Assembly (NCBI GenBank): GCA_014529385.2
Contig: CM043968.1
Coordinates: 26,489,013-26,553,012 of the forward strand
Source of the DNA: Adiantum capillus-veneris
Taxonomy: Eukaryota; Streptophyta; Polypodiopsida; Polypodiales; Pteridaceae
Length of the DNA: 64,000 nucleotides
Direction of reading: 5' to 3'
Below the pieces are notes generated by a model, which saw only the letters and a program-made list of their open reading frames with translations, was not told the DNA's origin and made no database searches. A program made the position numbers and the translations under genes. This document shows positions 33,430 to 45,131 of the stretch, piece by piece; position 1 is the stretch's first letter; every line of letters begins with the position of its first letter.

Positions 33430-34140
33430 ATGCACAATACCCACAGGAACATAGTGATGGCATCATTAGAAAGTACGAGAGAGAAAGGAAGAGAAAACTT
33501 TGGCAGGTGTAGAAGCACTCAAAGGAGGAGAATATAGTGCATGCTCCTGATAGTCCTTTGAAAAAGAAGATTGCTTCACAAATTGTGGAGATTTTCAAGA
33601 GGAGGAATGTAGGGTTTAATAAAAATGTCAAAGGACCCTAGTTGTTGAACATCCTACTTTGTAGACAATGCAAGAGGCCCACACAAATGAGAAGTCTGTT
33701 GTTTCAATGCGGTCTACTTTCTAATGTTTGCAGCACATTGACCATTGTCAAGAAGCCAAAATCTAATGAGGAGTTATTTGTGAAAAATGCAGCATTGACA
33801 ATGATGATGAGTTTACAACAGCAACTCCCTATTGCAAAAGGATCATGAGTTCTACATGTTAGCTATTTTTTCTTGCACAAGGCAAAATCACCAATGAGTG
33901 TTGATCCAAGTACTGGTTGTTCTCCTTAGCTGCATGTCATAAGCAACATCATCAAAGTCCAATAACAGAGGAATTGAGAGAGCAAGTTTACGCATTTTGG
34001 AGAGACGAGACACATGTATCAACTAGCAAAAAAGATGTTTGTCCCAAAAAAACAATGAAAAAAGGACTTATGTACATACCCTATTCATCGTCTTGAGGAG
34101 CCTCATGTACTCAACTCACACTCAATTAGTAATAACTACC
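33430..34140 (+). pseudogene. Unidentified degenerate coding remnant
   Basis: On the plus strand a chain of readable segments in shifting frames can be seen: IIRKYERERKRKLW, KKKIASQIVEIFKRRNVGF, LLFQCGLLSNVC, ELFVKNAALTMMMSLQQQL, and EELREQVYAFWRDETHV followed by SKKDVCPKKTMKKG. The amino-acid texture (charged, helical, one FW.DET segment) looks like a transposase or a transposon-encoded protein. I do not recognise the family, and there are stops between segments. Confidence 0.35.
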
Positions 34141-34198
34141 ATAATCTGCTCTATAATTTGCATATTGCATATGTCTTGATGTATTAAATAGCATCCTT

Positions 34199-34545
34199 TG
34201 TGACTCTAGGCTAACTATGTGACATTCCATACATGTGGTTGTATTATCAAGGTCACATTGTGACTCTCCGCTAACTAGCACCACAAAACCTCTCTATAAA
34301 CTATCATAATCCACATATTTCACTATGATTCTATTTCGATTAGCATAGAGACTCTATGGGAATATGCTAGGAATATTGCTATTTAATATAGTTCTCAATG
34401 TGACTCTATGGTACGTGCAATTCCATACATGTGGTTGTATTATTAGAGGTCACATTGTGGTTTACGCTAACTAGCACAACACATCCTCTCTAGAAAGAAT
34501 TGTAATCCACATATTTCACTATGATTCTATTTTTATTAGCATACT
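34199..34545 (+). repeat. Tandem duplication, about 197-bp period
   Basis: Two copies share ATTCCATACATGTGGTTGTA, GGTCACATTGTG, GCTAACTAGCAC and ATCCACATATTTCACTATGA. Confidence 0.85.
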
Positions 34546-34619
34546 TTCTCCAATTTAATACACTACTATGTATGATCCTACTTCATGAATATTTTTGCAT
34601 TGCACACTCACAACTACAC
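34543..34619 (+). repeat. Inverted repeat arm, left
   Basis: 77 bp (ACTTTCTCCAATTTAATACA to CAACTACAC). The reverse complement recurs at 37,582-37,658 with a handful of mismatches. It sits between a tandem repeat and the LINE endonuclease remnant. Confidence 0.85.
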
Positions 34620-35514
34620 AATCGCTTTAAGCTCCATGTCCTTATCCATGACAAAGAGGATGCCACTAAATCCATCCTCTCCCTCTCCATAGAACACCAT
34701 CTTCTTCCCCCATGTCTGTTTTCTTTTGTTGCAAGCATCCAGATGATGTTCTCGGATGTCCCAACAATTAACTTCCTTATCCTTTCTAACTTACTCCCAA
34801 ATAAGGCCATGCTTCTTTCTGGTATTCAACCCTTTCATGTTCCATGATTGGATAGCTAGAAATTCCATCATTGGGAGAGAGAGATGCGAATTCCTCAACA
34901 TCCAAACCCTACCCCATCTCTTCATCCCTACATCTAGGAGAGTCAGGAGGCTCTCTAGCAGTTGGGGGTTCCTTTCCTTGAAGCACCTTTCTCGGTCCAC
35001 CAGCCTTTCTTCAACCATCCCACTCCCTTTTTCTTGGGAGCATGTTCTTTTGTTACCGTTTGGGCCACATTCCAACTGTCTGTTTACTTCCTTAAGCTCA
35101 TATTCAAGCCGCACTTATCATTCTTTAGCTTTTCATGGCCTCCCTCACTTGTTGCTTCCACAGTTGTGCCTTTAGCACAGTCCTTGGAGTTTGGGCCCTT
35201 TAGAATCCTTGCGAAAGAGATACTTGGTCTGATACCAATAGAAGCTATTGAACCCTTGATCTCATTAGCATAGATGGGCCTTTGGGCACACCTGCCTTGA
35301 GGGTCTTCACCTCAAAGTTGAGTCCTTGAGCATTTTGGACTAGCTCTTTTCCTTTTTGTTTAACCAGGATGGCCTTGTCCTCCGAAAGAGCATTAGTAAT
35401 CTCTTGGGTCGAACTCCTTGTCAGAGTTGCTTCCTTCATTGCGGCGTCATTCAAAAATTGCGAGAGCGTCCCTTTTCCTTCATCCATTGGTATGACTCCA
35501 TCAATTGTCGGCAT
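34620..35514 (-). pseudogene. LINE (non-LTR retrotransposon) endonuclease-region remnant
   Basis: On the minus strand the APE-type endonuclease start is visible as SWNMKGLNTRKKHGLIWE near 34,795-34,850 (family: LSWNVRGLN...K). Then in shifted frames come a VNCWDIREHHLDACNKRK-like segment and KKMVFYGEGEDGFSGILFVM. The upstream stretch (35,245-35,514, MPTIDGVIPMDEGKGTLSQF) could be the end of ORF1 or the linker. The Glu of the usual Q.E catalytic step is not preserved in a readable frame. No RT follows on the left. Confidence 0.6.
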
Positions 35515-36700
35515 TTTTTAGGCCGCAAGCATTGGTGTTCTTATTTGAGGAGAGGAGGATGTTATTTTTCAAACTTGCAATTAGATGTAGCTGCAAAGCT
35601 AGGGGGTTTGCAATATTCTATAAAGAGTATACTTGTTTATGAAGCAAATCTATTTGGCTCATCAAGGAGAACTTCAAATTTCAGTAGGGGGCAATGAAGA
35701 CTCTTTAGATTTTTATGAACTTTGCACCACTTTGACAATATTTTGGGTATGTACATGGGCATGTTAAATGCCTTTGCATGTAAACGGTTGCCTTATCATA
35801 CGCATTAGTGTAAGTTGTTGTCAATTTGTTTGAGTGCTAGAATATATGTTCATTTGTTAGTGCTGGTTAGATTACCTAAGTTAGCTAGTCAAATGGCGAA
35901 AACTTGAAGGTTTTGCCAATATTAAATCGTGCCTTATGGACTTAGCTTGCCATGACTCCATATTATTACAACCTAATTTCTGAGTGATAGTGTCGAGCTG
36001 AGTATTCGTTAAAGTGCACAGTTTTATTCTAGCTTAGAAATAAGCAATTGTTACCAATATTCTAGATTAAAATACAAAGCATTTTCTAGGGGGATTCACC
36101 ATGAATTATTTATCATACCATGTAAGCACAAGGGAAGGGGGTTCTTTGAGAGTTTAGACAACTTTGTAAGTTTGGGGTAGGCCCCTAATAATTTCTCCCT
36201 CAATACTTAAACATAAGAGAGGGGGTTGTGCAATATAGTTCAATGGGAGTGTTTTGGGGTAGTAAAAGAGATGGATAACATACATATAGGGATATAAATC
36301 AAGGATTTTTAAATAGTAAATAATCCAACTATTGATAGTAATCCATGAGGAGTGGACTACCTCATGCCACAGGAGAAGAAAAGGAGATACAGAGAAAGTG
36401 TAGCTTTAGAGAGAGAGAGAGGAGAGGAATGCCTATTGAAGGGTGGCCGAGAGAGTGCGAACCAGGGAGAGAGAAAGTGTGTTGAAGAGGAGCATGTGCA
36501 TGTGTTCTTGCATACTTGTGTGCATGTGCTTACATGCTTGAGAGTACGCATGTGTAGTTGACAAGTAGAGAGAGAAGCAAAGTGCCTAGAGTAGTGGCTA
36601 AGAGAGAGAGGCAAGAAGGGGTGGATGGATAGCATTGACAAGAAGATGAGTGGGTTTTTTTCTTGTATGCTAGCATGTGTGTAGATGAGATTGTAGCAAA

Positions 36701-36701
<1 letters not shown>

Positions 36702-36751
<50 letters not shown>

Positions 36752-36840
36752 GTCTATGTGTGTATGAGAAGATATGTAAAAATATGTGAGAGAGAATGAT
36801 AGTGTTAGAGAAGAGAAAGAGAGAGAGCTAGAGAAAGAAT

Positions 36841-36902
<62 letters not shown>
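36702..36902 (+). repeat. Two (GA)n microsatellites
   Basis: Runs of about 48 and 57 bp of GA are separated by GA-rich text containing a TATGTGTG-like stretch. Confidence 0.95.
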
Positions 36903-36905
<3 letters not shown>

Positions 36906-37127
36906 AGTAGAGGTAAAAGATAGTGCATATATGTCCATGTAGGCAAGAAAAAGCGAGAGAAAGTAGGTTCTAGAGAGAGAAAAGCTTATGTGTATAGTTG
37001 AGAGCAAGGAAGAGGAAGAATGTAGTAGTAAGAGAGTCACTTGACAGAGAAGTGTGAGAGTTTATGTATGTATAAGTGGGCAAAGTGATAGTGAGAGCAT
37101 GTAAGTGAACAAGAGCTTGCATGTACA

Positions 37128-37280
37128 TGTGAAGTCAAGATAGAGATTAATGAGATCAGTAGGATGGTTCAAAGAAAATTGTGAAGAAAAGACTCATTAC
37201 AAGTGAAGTGAAGTCAAGATAGAGACTGGTGAGATCAGTACGATGGTCTAAAGCAAGTCATGAAGAAAAGACTTAAAGCA
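37128..37280 (+). repeat. Tandem duplication, about 77-bp unit
   Basis: Both units contain GTGAAGTCAAGATAGAGA, GAGATCAGTA, GATGGT and GAAGAAAAGACT. Confidence 0.8.
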
Positions 37281-37581
37281 ATGAGATGGTACACAATTTG
37301 AAATATAAATAAATACAAATATAAATTATACACTAAATAGTAAATTTGAATGCTGAACATGAAAATGTGGAACATAGAAAAATATAAATTAGACTTGCAT
37401 GTATGTTTATGATTTTGCATTAGTGTGAGTATCTACTAGAGATTATATTTAGAGATCACTGCATATTGAAAGCATTGGGATTAGGGAGAAGTGAACATTG
37501 CCAAAACTAAATCATTTGAATACAAAAATTTCAATATTCACCTGCGTACTGGGTCAAGAGTGAGTGTATGGGAAACTGAGA

Positions 37582-37658
37582 GTGTAGTTGTGAGTGTGCA
37601 ATCGAACAATATTCATGAAGTAGGATCATACATGGCAGTGTATTAAATTGGAGAAAGT
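37582..37658 (-). repeat. Inverted repeat arm, right
   Basis: Reverse complement of 34,543-34,619, also 77 bp. It lies just left of the LINE reverse-transcriptase remnant. Confidence 0.85.
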
Positions 37659-37739
37659 TTGTAAGAAAATGGTTTTGAACATTCTCTCACTCTTTCTAAA
37701 AAGACTTTGAGATGCTCCTTCCCCCAACTTCAACTCCAT

Positions 37740-38290
37740 AAAAAAGACTGATGTCACCAATGTGTCAAAAAACTACTTGATGAGAGCCCAACATTTGATA
37801 TCCCCCACATTAATGTGTCCTCAAATGCATACTATGCTCTCTTCTTAGCTTCTAAATGATGCATAGCACATTCATGCCACTTTCACTTGGCCACAACCTC
37901 AATGACAATGTACTTAAAGCTCTCTGTGCTAGAAGCACTACATTATCCACATAGAACAAAAACATGAAGATTTCATTGCAAATATGAACCTCTTCAATGC
38001 CTCTTGTTGCATAAAATCAACTAACATTTATTCCAATTGATCAATGCATAGATCAAAGAGAGTTGGTGACAATGGACATCCTTGTTTAACCCCAATAATT
38101 CTTGCAAAAAATTATGGACTTCTTCCTTCTATGCACAATTGACATATCACCTTCTCATAGATTAGAGGAAAGCATAAAATCACTTGGGATGAGGAGTTCT
38201 TCCATCCTTCTACACAAATTATTATGTGGAATCACATCAAAGGCTTTCTTGAAGTCCACAAAGCAACAATACAATCATTTAGCTTTATAC
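37740..38290 (-). pseudogene. LINE reverse-transcriptase remnant with altered catalytic box
   Basis: On the minus strand: [18 protein letters not shown] (about 38,220-38,270; family DF.KAFD.V), then IGVKQGCPLSPTLFDLCIDQ (38,035-38,095; family G..QG.PLSP.LF.L), then FLFYVDNVVLLAQ (37,930-37,965) at the position of the Y-A-D-D box. The second catalytic Asp is Asn here, so the enzyme would be inactive even in frame. Frame changes separate the blocks. The 5' side ends in a long TA/GA microsatellite. Confidence 0.78.
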
Positions 38291-38309
38291 TGGCTTTCCT
38301 TCATGAGAA

Positions 38310-38473
<164 letters not shown>

Positions 38474-38959
38474 GTGCGAGCATGAGGTGTAGAGTGTAAT
38501 TGCTATTCCATGTTTCATGAAAATGAAAACTTCTTTTCTTCTCTTCTTGATGTATGAGTAGTATAAACAAGAGTGAGTTGAAATCGGTACACAAGTATCC
38601 ATAAGGACAATGTATTACCACATATGTGCAAAGTATGTATATATTGTTCAAGTCTCACACAAGTGTTCCATAACAATGACATATCACCATGTATGTGTGT
38701 ACTATGCATATTATTTGAGTCACACATAAGAATTAACAAACCTTCCTAGAGTGAATGATGTGAACATATATTATGTGGGTGATAGATTAACCCCACAAGA
38801 CAATAAGCCTAAAGATTTGCATTTAATTGCTTACAATGCTAGGTGTGTGGTTATCTCACAAATCTTCTAGCATAAGAAAGGGTGTGGCGGCTAGTTATTA
38901 TTACATCCAAGGGATATGAAATTTCTTTTTCTAATGGAGTTTTCACCAGTTATGAGTCT

Positions 38960-39440
38960 CAATCATGGCATCAAGCATGTTTTGTATCAGTTGCTTTAAT
39001 CCCAAGCAATGGAGGACACTATGATGCAAGCAAAGTAATTATTAAATTGGGGATCATGATCACTAACAATATTGCTAGGTAATCCATATAGTTTGTAAAG
39101 ATTGTTAGCAAATAATATGGCTGATTTGAGAGCTTTAATAGTGGACTTGTCTGGAATAAACTTATAGAGTTTAATCAACTTGACTATAATCACCCATACT
39201 AAATCATTACCTCGTACGGTGATTGGTAGATTCCCAGTAAAGTTCATAGAGATACTTTCTCATTTGCTATTAGGATTCTCCAAAAGATGAAAGAGACCTC
39301 CTACCTTGAGGTGCTTTACTTAACGATATTTTTGGCACTGTAAGACATAATCTTAAACATGCCCATGTATATGATGCATAAGTCTTCTTTATGCATAAGT
39401 GCCCTGCACTTGGACTGCCATGTAATGGAAATGGCCTAAG
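38960..39440 (-). pseudogene. Gypsy integrase core fragment
   Basis: On the minus strand: MNFTGNLPITVRGNDLVWVI (first core Asp of the family replaced by Asn), VKLIKLYKFIPDKSTIKALK, and LYGLPSNIVSDHDPQFNNYF with the second core Asp. Upstream (about 39,250-39,370) a degraded linker reads LKVGGLFHLLENPNSK. Only a fragment of integrase remains. Confidence 0.72.
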
Positions 39441-40113
39441 AACATTGAGAATAGCAGAATTAAGAGAACTATAGTGAGCATTTTTATGGGACTATTTTGA
39501 GAACATTGAGGGTGAACTTAATTGGTGGTAGCAACATAACCATTATACTTAATTAACTTGGCATGAACAATACTTTTGCAAGAGAGAGAATTAGAGAACT
39601 TGAAAACAATTGAGGACCGGATTTTATGTGGAGCCGGTCCCCCCTCCAAAAGGCTTTTATATTATGATTTCTCCCATAAAGAGAGATTTGATACAATACA
39701 AGCTTTGTGTTCCTTGATACCTTGATGGTGCAATGAAGATAGAGAGCTTCATGCACCACAATTATTCCCATAACTTAGCTAGATAAAAGCATTAACTTAT
39801 CACGGCCTCAGTCCCAAGACCTCAAACACCTTCGAAGGTGAAGCGAGCTAGCAGGGAATGAGGTTATGGAAGAGGAAGAAGAAACATTCATATGAGAAAG
39901 AAATATTTCCTCACTTATAAACATTCTTCTTGCTTAGCATAGCATAATAACATAGTAATGAAGATGGAGAAGAATCAGAATCTGGCAAGCTTAAGCATTG
40001 AAGCATGGCTCTTGGTTGCATTTGCATTCCATAGCCAAGAGTGTTGGTGTAGGCTCTCACTTCTCAACAATCTTGAAGAAGGAGATGGAGTTCTTGCACT
40101 TGGCACTTCACAC

Positions 40114-40118
<5 letters not shown>

Positions 40119-40187
<69 letters not shown>
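40119..40187 (+). repeat. (GA)n microsatellite in LTR X
   Basis: About 68 bp of GA. Confidence 0.95.
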
Positions 40188-40190
<3 letters not shown>

Positions 40191-40671
40191 ATGTTGCAAG
40201 CTAGCCCTCTCCTTGCTTGGGGAGATCCCCTCTTCTAGCTCATGCAAGCTCATTGGCTCTCTCAAGCCTAGCCAATCATAAGCCTGGGTCAAAAAGTCAA
40301 GTAGTAGAGGTAGTCTTTGGATAAGTGTCCTCCTTTCCCCTTTGAGAGAGAGGGCTTGATAAATGCCTAATCAATTAATTTAATTAGCTAAATCCTCATT
40401 GGGCCTCTCTAAGGGTCAACCAATAGGCTTTAGGCACACCTTGAGGGCAACCTAGCTAGGGACTTGACATGTGTCCCTTTTGCCTCTTTGAGCAAGGGGT
40501 GCCCTTTGGGAGAAGGAGGAGTCATTCAACCCCACCCCCTACTCTCATGGCTCGCCCCCCTCCTTTGTAGGCATGAGTTTTGACTTTCAAGGCCCCAAGC
40601 ACCTTGGCCCCGTCCATGCTTAAGCACCTCAAGCTCCTTAGTCATCAAGCATGGGATTAGCAAGTGTGTGG

Positions 40672-40673
<2 letters not shown>

Positions 40674-40725
<52 letters not shown>
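40674..40725 (+). repeat. (TC)n microsatellite in LTR X
   Basis: About 52 bp of TC. Confidence 0.95.
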
Positions 40726-40727
<2 letters not shown>

Positions 40728-40855
40728 GCCCCTAGTCTCAAGGACTCGCCCCCTCCTTGTAGGGATTGGATTTGACCTTTCAAGCACATGCCTAGCTTAA
40801 ACATACTTATTAGCTATCAAGCATCTCATGCACTTTAACCATCAAGCACCTCAAG

Positions 40856-43800
40856 TGTAAGATCCCCAAATTTTGGGTCTCTTTTAAAAATTAAAAAAAA
40901 AGATTCCAATGTCCATTTTGTTAGATTTTGCTTTAAGATGCTTGTTTGACCGTATTGTAAGGTTCTAAAGTAAAAAGAAAGGTCATTTCCATGTTCCAGT
41001 AGGTCAGACGGACGTTTGGTTCAGCTTGGAAAAAAGCTACTATTTTTAGCTTTTTATGCTCTTAGGTGCTTTTTTGCAAAAATCAGGGCTGGATCCTTAA
41101 CATACGAGTTTCGCGGAAGCTATGGTTCAATTTTGTAAAAATCTGCTTTTTGAGCACTTTTCACGCTATTTTAGCTTTTCATGACTTTTAGCGCCTTTTA
41201 GTGAAAAGCAAGTCCGCTTACTTATTCCAATGGACAATGGAAACCCATGGTTCAATTTTAGAAAATTTTGTTTTTTTAAACACTATTTTAGCTTTTTGTG
41301 CTTTTGCATCATTTTTGAAAAGCAAAGTGCTTTTTAGGATGACCTAAACATAAAAATATTAATTTTAGTCTTTGTCGGATTTAGAAATGATCACTCGGAG
41401 AAGAATGGGATTTTTACGAGATTTAAAAAAAAAAGCAGTATCGTAAATACGTCGGGGCAGTACGAGAAAGTCATAATTATGTCAAAGCATCACAGTGCGG
41501 CATAGTCTAGTCACGGTTTCAATAGTTGCAGGGATACTAGCCAGTTAGTCAATTTTTATTGTGCAAAAATTGAATGGTAAGTGGGAGAGTTGACTGCGAA
41601 AAGTTGTGCCATGTTTTTAGAAAAGAGTGGAGCCTTTTCCCAAAAGTTTGCAGCTAATCCAGGTTGAGAGGGGATGCTCATAGCTTGCCTTGGGCATCAC
41701 TTTGGCTTGCTGCAGTGCATATGAATTGGCAGGGAGTGCTCAATTTTCGTTGTCGTCACTTGCGTCTACTACCGCAAGGCAATATGTACCTATTATACGG
41801 AGTGGTGCAAGCTCTTCTCTCTCGTTTACGGGAAGAAGAAGAAGAAGAAGAAGAAGAAGAAGAAGAAGAAGAATACTCTCTCCCTCCTTGCTTACTATCT
41901 CCTCTTTCGTTTCACGGTGTACGGCTCTCCGAAGGCTCTTGTGGTGAAAACCTCTACGTAGCTCTCATCACCGCTCTCTTGCGGCAAAGCAAGAAGCCTT
42001 TTGACATCCCCTAATCAATTCTAAAGCACGGTGAGAAGCTCTAAACTCCATAGCCATCATCATCTCTCTCTCTATGTCGTTTTTCATAGTAGATACCCTC
42101 TCGGTGGTTGTTTTTTGATAAACGAGTGTATGTATGGATTTACTGAGTGCGTATAAAGTTATCCCATAATAATTTCATCGTGTTTAACACGCTGATTTAT
42201 GTACATGATGTGTTTATGATCATGTGCATGCATAAAAAGCGTTTTTCGTTTCACGTCATAAAGCGGTAGGAACACTGTTTTGGTCATAACTCACAAACCA
42301 TTATGAATCAGCCCAAACCCTTCAAACCAAAGATAAAACATATCATTTAGAACATTTTCTCTCTTGGATGCTATGTGAAAATCACGCACGCGTTAAGAGA
42401 TATGGTCAAAAAACATCTTGTTGCCCACTGCGTGCAGTCAAAATTTTGGAACCCAGGCTCGTTGGAGAACCACTATATAGATTCACCGGATGGGCAAACC
42501 CACTTAGCCAATTGAAAAAATTGATTAAAATTGATGATGAATGTATTTAGGTCTTGGTTATCACCTTGGGTATGCGAGTTATTAATCATTCCATAATCGG
42601 GTTTACCTAAGCGTGTAGGGGTGCTACCAAGGGGGAGTACCATATGACGTCATGAGTTAACCGAGCTGTTTATATGTAATTTATGGTTTATTTTGGTGAG
42701 TTGATTTCAAGTATCAGATGTCCATAAACTTATGTGAGGGTATATGGTTAGTCAACCCGAATCGCAGAGGCAAATATGAATAAACTGGCTTTCTTTTTGT
42801 GTTACCGTTTGTTGTATGAATATTATATGGGCAAAGTGATGATGGAGTCTTATTCTATATTATGGATCTGAGCTTGATGCATTGGTTTGAGGCCAAAACA
42901 CTTTCATTTGCATGTTATGTATGCTCACGAAAATGGCAAAAATTAGTTTTTGCATATGTGTGAAGTTATGGTTTATGGTCGACCTAAGTGTCGGAGCTGT
43001 TTTGCATCATGATTATGGTGATAAAATGATGTCATATGATGTATGGAGCCTCACATATGAATATGGATGCCTCATGTGCATGAATATGACTGCTTCCTAC
43101 CTTTTTAGGTCAAAACTAGCTTTATGCACTAGAGGGGTGAAGTGCAAATATGATGCATCAATTTTTCATGATTGGATGTATTCAAAATTGGTTTTTTATA
43201 TCATGTTTAGTTGCTGGTCGGACTTATTTTATGCATAAAAGGCTCATCTCTTAAGGGCCATGTGTGTGGACTCAGATTGACCGTAGTGGATATGTCAAAC
43301 TCCAAGTGTGGGAGTTGGTTCAATGTGAATTGATTTGTGGTTAAGGGATGAGATTCCCTCATGGATTATGGTTGTTAGTTTGATGGTGGAAGCTGGTGTG
43401 GCTCTTGGTTTTTTTTCTGGATATGGTTATGCAGCCAAAATTTTTGCAACCATATTATGTTCTAAGTGGTTATGCAGGATTGGGTGTGCCTCACCCGAGT
43501 TGCGTGGAGTGCTCACCTATGTGATGTGATTGGATTATGGTTTATGGTTTGGGAATTGGATCATGAAGTTATTTGGATGATTTAGGAGTGTAAGGGTAGA
43601 GACCATGTACAATCTAACTGTTTGGAAAAGATTATATGTGCATACGGAAGATGCTATTGTGACCGGACTTATGTGTTATGTTTCTCATAGCACTGTCGCT
43701 ATAAGACTAAAATAACCTACATCGCTTAGCCTTAGATAAAAGGGTTGTTGACTTGGTGCTTTGCTGGATCGGGGGTGTTGTCTAGGTATTTTTTTTTAAG

Positions 43801-44320
43801 GCTCATCTACACGATTAGTGCGTCGGGGGTTGTACGGCCTACACGGCTAACACATTGGGGATCTTGCCTTGGTTTTGTCTAAACACCCGATGGTGCGCAT
43901 CGAAGAGGCATGACACCTATACTGGTATGGTTACCACCTGCTAGTATTTGGGATCCTTTCAGAGCTCGAGTTCATGGAGGGAGGTGAAGCGGTCTCAGCC
44001 TATGTCTGGCTCAAGTAGGTTGGAGGTGTTCTGGCTCACTCCCGGCTAAGTGAAATTCTCTATATCCATAGTAGACCGGAAGTGGATGGGTGGCCGATCG
44101 ATCCCTACACAGGGTCTGGTGCTCTGCTAGTTATTTTGTTATACTTCTTTTGATGTTATTGCTCTGCTAGTTATTTTGTTATACTTCTTTTGATGTTATT
44201 GTATACCTAGATTTTGTTATTGCATTAATACATGGTTGCCTGTTTCATTTAGATGGGGCATTTAAAGATTCTTTTTTGTCATCCTCTCGTGTCTTTGTGC
44301 ACTCTATTTCACCCTCCACT

Positions 44321-44376
<56 letters not shown>

Positions 44377-44625
44377 CAATCCGGTGTACACATATATTCA
44401 CCCTCCACAATGTTAATTTTTACTTGAGTATACTTTCATCCATCACACCCATTTAGGGGCAACACTAGCCGCTAGGTGCCTCTGGATGTAGTCCGTCTCA
44501 TGGCCTAAACTCCATGCTAGGTTGGGCAATGAGAACTCCTCCCCTATGCAAATGCTTTTGCAAGTCCGATGTACATTAAAAATTGTATAGTTTGTGCATA
44601 GACCCCTGGGGAGGGGTATCTCTCA
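40856..44625 (+). repeat. 5' LTR (3,770 bp) of the giant-LTR element
   Basis: It is collinear with the 3' LTR at both ends (40,856 to about 41,710 and about 43,741-44,625). The middle 2.03 kb is absent from the 3' LTR. It contains a (GAA)n run (41,832-41,872), a CT run (44,327-44,373) and an exact 40-bp tandem duplication (44,121-44,160 and 44,161-44,200) that the 3' LTR lacks. It ends TG...CA, two bases before the primer site. Confidence 0.85.
44121..44200 (+). repeat. Exact 40-bp tandem duplication in the 5' LTR
   Basis: GCTCTGCTAGTTATTTTGTT and the next 20 bases occur twice without a mismatch. The 3' LTR has one copy at about 47,620-47,659. Confidence 0.95.
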
Positions 44626-44627
44626 CC

Positions 44628-44641
44628 TGGTATGCTTAAGG
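44628..44641 (+). other. Probable primer-binding site of the giant-LTR element
   Basis: TGGTATGCTTAAGG starts two bases after the LTR end. The first six bases fit the Met-tRNA-type site and the rest does not, so the primer is uncertain. Confidence 0.45.
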
Positions 44642-45131
44642 TTATGGGGATAGCCTAAAGCTTTATACTAGTTGGGCGAGTTATGCATCATGCACGCATT
44701 CATGCATACTGTTTGGTAAAGGATACTGTATTCACGATGCATCCATGAGTGCCATTGATTGGTAGTATCTGCTTGACTTGTCTTCTTGTATGAGATTATG
44801 TGGTCTTGAAATATGATGAAGTGGTTGAAGTGTTCTACAATTGTATTAAGAAATTTGTTGAATGTTTGTTTTGTAGTTAGTAATGACCCTTGAGGTGACT
44901 TCTAATTATGTTAGAAAAAGAATAGGAGGTTTTGATGATAGTATAACTGACTTCTGATGTCTCGTAACTAGATTTTGTCTTTCAATTAGGTAGAAATGAC
45001 TACCCATTCCTTAGAAAATTATGGTTAAAAGTTTTTCCCTCCTGCCTACCCTTTTTTACTTATAATGCGGAAAGATTAATGTAATATATTGTTAATAAAG
45101 TTTTGGATTTTACATGATGCAATAATCAATC

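Larger units (their letters stand above)
35515..37581. other. Non-coding, GA-rich low complexity
   Basis: No gene. AT-rich at first, then from 36,380 dominated by GA microsatellites (36,702-36,750; 36,846-36,902) and a short tandem duplication at 37,128-37,280. Confidence 0.6.
39564..40855 (-). repeat. LTR family X, copy 1, inner part (3' LTR of the Gypsy at 48-52 kb)
   Basis: Its reverse complement matches 61,500-62,940: GACCGGATTT.ATG.GGAGCC, ACCTCCAAAAGGCTTT-like text, CCAAGACCTCA.ACACCTTCG. On the minus strand the LTR begins at 48,425 and is interrupted at 40,856-48,146. It continues here and probably ends TATTGTTCA at 39,564. It carries a long GA run (about 40,119-40,187) and a TC run (about 40,674-40,725). 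Confidence 0.72.

Noticed and set aside
34210-34545. Repeated ACATGTGGTTGTATTAT blocks, considered as terminal repeats of a transposon
   Set aside because: The two copies are adjacent and in direct orientation with no interior between them; a simple tandem duplication explains them.
36530-37040. Long Ser/Leu-rich frames across 36.5-37.0 kb
   Set aside because: They are translations of GA/CT microsatellites in the antisense direction; the repeats explain them fully.
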